Shown here one piece after another: positions 25,094 through 27,097 of a stretch of 27,097 nucleotides of DNA. A program made the position numbers and the translations under genes. The notes beneath the pieces were generated by a model. It did no database searches. It had not been told where the DNA came from and was given only the letters and a program-made list of their open reading frames with translations. Each line of letters begins with the position of its first letter. The first letter of the stretch is position 1. The stretch comes from CAZNVB01 sp964651495. GTDB taxonomy: Bacteria; Acidobacteriota; Aminicenantia; Aminicenantales; UBA8522. The stretch covers positions 1-27,097 of the forward strand of contig CAZYWP010000029.1 of assembly GCA_964651495.1 (NCBI GenBank). The letters are read 5' to 3'.

Positions 25094-25122
25094 CGTTTAT
25101 CTTAACGGCCGGCCAATGTCAA
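25094..25122 (-). promoter_or_regulatory. Candidate promoter for the symporter-mannosidase run
   Basis: On the minus strand TTGACA (25117-25122), a 17-nt spacer and TAAACG (25094-25099, 3 of 6). The -35 falls inside the transposase remnant on the other strand. The transcript would start very close to the ribosome site, which weakens the call. Confidence 0.22.
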
Positions 25123-25421
25123 GAACGTGGTTCAACATCAACAAACAATGTCCGGCGGATCTCTATACCGAGTCCCTGCGCCGCCTCACCCGGGAAGAGC
25201 TGGAGTTTATCTTGGTCCGTGAGGAGCCTCGAAGGGTCCTCAAGACGGCCGCCTTCACCTATTATGGTCATTATTATCGGGTTCCCGACGAATACATCAA
25301 ACGCCGGGTCTGGACGAAACTCAATGGGACGAACCTGACGATAGAATGCGGCGGGGAGGTGATCGCCAGGCATACCCTCAAAGAGGAGCGCTATCAGGAT
25401 GTACCCAAGGACCAACTCTAA
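25116..25421 (+). pseudogene. C-terminal remnant of a DDE/integrase-type transposase
   Basis: A 101-codon frame. From CPADLYTESLRRL through VLKTAAFTYYGHYYRVPDEY and KLNGTNLTIECGGEVIARHT it reads like the small beta-barrel C-terminal domain of integrase-core transposases of the IS481, IS21 or Mu kind, in which a PAxLY segment is followed by the YxGxxYxVP strand. The catalytic DDE core is missing, so it cannot move DNA. It is truncated at its 5' side about 40 nt from the symporter start, which places the break point of an old insertion or deletion there. The exact IS family is uncertain. The following 189 bp (25422-25610) contain no convincing gene. Confidence 0.6.
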
Positions 25422-25610
25422 AACCAACTCCCCCCCATGCGACAGTTGAGATGTGGCATAATATCCGGGGGACGTCCTTGACATCGATCGACATCTGGGA
25501 ATATCCTTTTCTGGTGAAGGGCGGCGCCGATTCCGAGCTCAGCGGGAGGACAAATTTAAGCCTGGCAAAAGGAAACTCTCCTAGGTGGGGCTCTGGTTTA
25601 AGTCGCTCTG

Positions 25611-25811
25611 ATGAGCGTAGTATCCATGATTCCTCTCTTCGCTCAAAAAGAAGGAATTGCCATTGGTCTGATCGCAGGACTACTAGGGATGAACGTCGGT
25701 GGGCTACCTGGCTCAAAGTTCCCATACGGGTTCATGATCGTTATCGTCTTGATGGTCGCTATTGCCGTGGTTGAGTTGTGGTACTTCAAACGGAAAGGAT
25801 GGTTTGATTAA
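25611..25811 (+). pseudogene. C-terminal remnant of a CorA/ZntB-type metal transporter
   Basis: A 66-codon frame holding the hallmark of CorA-family magnesium/zinc transporters: GMN (residues 26-28) in LIAGLLGMNVGGLPG, a short loop with PYGF, then a final helix FMIVIVLMVAIAVVELWYF and a basic tail KRKGWFD. The VGG after GMN is more ZntB-like than classic CorA. The large cytoplasmic domain is absent. An in-frame stop lies just upstream (25599-25601), no ribosome site is seen, and upstream sequence does not continue the family in another frame. The IS630-type element begins 8 nt after its stop. Confidence 0.6.
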
Positions 25812-25818
25812 TAAACTA

Positions 25819-25837
25819 ATACAAACGCATTAAATAA
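25819..25837 (+). repeat. Left terminal inverted repeat of the IS630-type element
   Basis: Nineteen bases identical to the reverse complement of 26906-26924. It overlaps the last bases of the transposase frame, whose stop lies at 25830-25832. Confidence 0.9.
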
Positions 25838-26357
25838 CATTACATAATCGCTTTATTTTGGCCGGTGTCCAAGAATGAACCGTTTTATGGACGGCGATCC
25901 AAGTCTCCTCCAGGGTCGCAAACCAATGATTCGTCGTCGATTCGTAACGAACCTGCCGCCATATCCGCTCTTGGACATTCAACCCGGGTTGATAGCTCGG
26001 TAAATACATCATCGATAGTCGCCGATGATGCTTGAGAAAAATATCGACCTCTTCGCCTTTATGCCATCGGGCGCCGTCCACCAAGAGCCGGATGGTGTAG
26101 CCTCTCAGGCTTCCATAAAGCTGCTTCAAGCACAGAAGAAATCCTTCTCGATTCCCTTGGGGATGACGAATCAACCCCGTTTTTCCCAAAAGCGGGGCCA
26201 CCCAGCCAAAAATATTCAACCGTGCCTGATGCTGACTTGTGGTCGGAACCCGAAATCGTCTGCCGCGTTTGGCCCAGCCCATGCCCAGACGAGGATGGAG
26301 GGTAAAGCCCGTCTCATCTTCAAACACCACCGTCTCCTTCGGCCCCAGATTTTTGAG
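25830..26357 (-). CDS. IS630-type transposase, C-terminal (catalytic) frame
   Basis: About 175 codons in the second frame, open from the A8 run at 26358-26365 to the stop. The frame just after the run reads LKNLGPKETVVFEDETGF, the standard IS630 context of the first catalytic Asp. The second Asp is in LLVDGARWHKGEE, and the third acidic residue follows MMYLPSYQPGLNVQERIW. All three DDE positions are thus present. A GTG at 26330 could start a shorter product, but it omits the link to the N-terminal half. The frame is offset from the upstream one: deleting one A (or adding two) in the A8 run would join both into about 345 residues, the normal family length. Confidence 0.82.
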   Translation of the reverse strand, partial: LKNLGPKETVVFEDETGFTLHPRLGMGWAKRGRRFRVPTTSQHQARLNIFGWVAPLLGKTGLIRHPQGNREGFLLCLKQLYGSLRGYTIRLLVDGARWHKGEEVDIFLKHHRRLSMMYLPSYQPGLNVQERIWRQVRYESTTNHWFATLEETWIAVHKTVHSWTPAKIKRLCNVI

Positions 26358-26868
26358 TTTTTTTTAACGTCTTGGCAAATCTCCTGGCGTCCTCCGAGCG
26401 CGCCTGGAGATAGGCATAGCTGCTGTGTTTCAGACGATAACCCAATTGGTGCATCCACATCTGAGCCTGGCGGACCTTCAGCTTTACCCCAAACTGACGC
26501 TTTATGTGAACCACCAGCGTTGGCCCATCCCAGCGGACCCGGTTTAACCCGAATTCCAGGGGAGACCTCTCCAGATCATTCTCGAGGGCCTTCTGAATTT
26601 TGTCCGTCAGGTGAGTCGGCCGGCCCGGCCTCGGCAATGCCTTTAGAGCCGTCACTCCCCGCTCGTTCACGTTATGCATCCAATTATTCAGGCTCTGACG
26701 GGTCAAGCCCAAAATGTCGATGATCCATTTCGGCCTTTGCCCTTCCAAAATAAGCAAAAAAGCGGCCACCTTGATTCCTATGGCGGCGCCAGGCGTTTTT
26801 CGGACAAAGGCCAAAAGCCCTTCCCGAGTCGCCTCGGGATGTGTTAGAGTGAGGGTTGGATTTCGCAT
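26320..26868 (-). CDS. IS630-type transposase, N-terminal (DNA-binding) frame
   Basis: A 182-codon frame from ATG 26868. Residues about 30-75 form the helix-turn-helix of Tc1/IS630 transposases (IIDILGLTRQSLNNWMHNVN followed by GRPTHLT). Residues about 85-150 form the second winged-helix part (LVVHIKRQFGVKLKVRQAQM and HQLGYRLKHSSYAYLQARS). After ARRFAKTLKK the natural continuation lies in another frame; this frame continues only 13 more unrelated codons to TGA. It would bind the terminal repeats but lacks catalytic residues by itself. Activity needs slippage at the A8 run or the copy is broken. Confidence 0.82.
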   Translation of the reverse strand: MRNPTLTLTHPEATREGLLAFVRKTPGAAIGIKVAAFLLILEGQRPKWIIDILGLTRQSLNNWMHNVNERGVTALKALPRPGRPTHLTDKIQKALENDLERSPLEFGLNRVRWDGPTLVVHIKRQFGVKLKVRQAQMWMHQLGYRLKHSSYAYLQARSEDARRFAKTLKKTQKSGAEGDGGV

Positions 26869-26876
26869 GCCCTAAG

Positions 26877-26904
26877 ATTATCATGAAGCTTGTCAATATG
26901 TCAA
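26877..26904 (-). promoter_or_regulatory. Candidate internal promoter of the IS element
   Basis: The minus strand reads TTGACA (26899-26904), a 16-nt spacer, then GATAAT (26877-26882, 5 of 6), just inside the right terminal repeat. The start codon at 26868 is only 8 nt beyond the -10, so the message would be almost leaderless, which keeps transposase levels low. Confidence 0.4.
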
Positions 26905-26905
26905 T

Positions 26906-26924
26906 TTATTTAATGCGTTTGTAT
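26906..26924 (-). repeat. Right terminal inverted repeat of the IS630-type element
   Basis: Nineteen bases complementary to the left end, followed by the TA duplication at 26925-26926. Confidence 0.9.
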
Positions 26925-26997
26925 TAGTGTCTTGGATTGGTTTCAGAGGTGCCGGCTATTCGCTAGAACCGCCGTCACGAGTGGACGGGGAGTCCTC

Positions 26998-27084
26998 ATG
27001 ACATCGAAAAAAACCCGCGCCCATCGTCTAGGAGCGCGCGCCCGGCGCGGGGGCAAGAGCACCTACCGTCGTCTCCTCCAATAG
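26998..27084 (+). CDS. Possible 28-residue basic peptide
   Basis: An ATG preceded by GGGGAG with five-base spacing opens a 28-codon frame closed by TAG TAA. The peptide is very basic (MTSKKTRAHRLGARARRGGK and a short tail) with about 11 Lys/Arg/His. A GC-rich inverted repeat (CCCGCGCC 27014-27021 with GGCGCGGG 27044-27051) lies inside. It could be a real tiny basic protein, the leader of something past the window end, or chance. Confidence 0.2.
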   Translation: MTSKKTRAHRLGARARRGGKSTYRRLLQ

Positions 27085-27097
27085 TAACCGCCGCCCC

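Larger units (their letters stand above)
25819..26924 (-). mobile_element. IS630-type insertion sequence, complete ends
   Basis: An 1106-bp element bounded by perfect 19-bp terminal inverted repeats (ATACAAACGCATTAAATAA at 25819-25837 and its complement at 26906-26924). It is flanked on each side by TA (25817-25818 and 26925-26926), as expected for IS630/Tc1/mariner elements that duplicate a TA target. The match runs two bases further out because the inferred target was the palindrome ACTAGT. It carries one transposase reading left on the minus strand, split into two frames. Perfect ends suggest recent insertion. Confidence 0.88.

Noticed and set aside
23683..25338. A 551-codon open frame on plus opposite the second symporter
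   Set aside because: Its product is a low-complexity Gly/Asp/Glu/Arg/His-rich chain, typical of the antisense of a high-GC membrane-protein gene. The minus strand carries an unmistakable symporter.
25477..25506. TTGACA-18-TATCCT promoter-like pair
   Set aside because: No intact gene follows; it could be a relic of the lost transporter gene, but there is nothing to support activity.
25378..25725. A 115-codon minus frame spanning the two gene remnants
   Set aside because: It lies opposite the transposase and CorA remnants, which have recognisable motifs, and shows none itself.
26931..26997. Possible riboswitch leader before the window's last small frame
   Set aside because: I compared it with guanidine and fluoride riboswitch patterns from memory and found no convincing match.
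27014..27051. GC-rich inverted repeat as an attenuator or terminator
   Set aside because: The loop is 22 nt, no U-tract follows, and the window ends before a downstream gene could be seen.

Overview
The window looks like a high-GC chromosomal segment from an uncultured, saccharolytic, Gram-negative-type bacterium. The mix of secreted carbohydrate-active proteins, lipoproteins, an OmpA-like protein, sodium:solute symporters and uroporphyrinogen-decarboxylase-like (UroD-like) proteins would suit a candidate phylum such as Aminicenantes (Acidobacteriota-related). That placement is inference from gene content only. A run of exactly 100 Ns (9170-9269) shows it is a scaffolded, probably metagenome-derived, assembly.

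Layout. (1) 1-1550: a possible small minus-strand frame, then a plus-strand pair, a secreted protein of unknown function and an OmpA-domain protein. (2) 1537-7772, minus strand: a C-terminal scrap of an S41-type peptidase, then, in order of transcription, a sodium:solute symporter overlapping exodeoxyribonuclease III by ATGA, a UroD-like methyltransferase homologue, a secreted CBM9-like protein and a lipoprotein. (3) 7954-9129: a DUF1579 protein convergent with an exported GyrI-like protein. (4) The gap, then 9270-13709 on the plus strand: an M1-like metallopeptidase lipoprotein whose start lies in the gap, and a secreted DUF6259-like TIM-barrel protein. (5) 13768-20274, minus strand: in order of transcription, a DUF5107-TPR protein, a second UroD-like protein and a secreted GH97 enzyme. 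(6) A 65-residue membrane protein on plus (20543-20740). (7) 20813-25074, minus strand: a second sodium:solute symporter followed after 2 nt by a cytoplasmic GH38 alpha-mannosidase. (8) 25116-27097, a mobile-element graveyard: a transposase C-terminal scrap, a CorA/ZntB C-terminal scrap, and a whole IS630-type element with perfect terminal inverted repeats, a TA duplication and a split transposase frame. A 28-codon basic frame follows at the window end.

How the genes may work together. GH97, the DUF6259-like barrel, the CBM9-like protein and the DUF5107-TPR protein all have signal peptides and so would act on glycans outside the cytoplasm. The symporters would import the products and the signal-less GH38 would cut alpha-mannosides inside. 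The two UroD-like proteins belong to a family that includes methyl-transferring enzymes. Their position between glycan genes suggests, as inference only, handling of methylated sugars or another one-carbon step. I see no CRISPR array, tRNA or rRNA.
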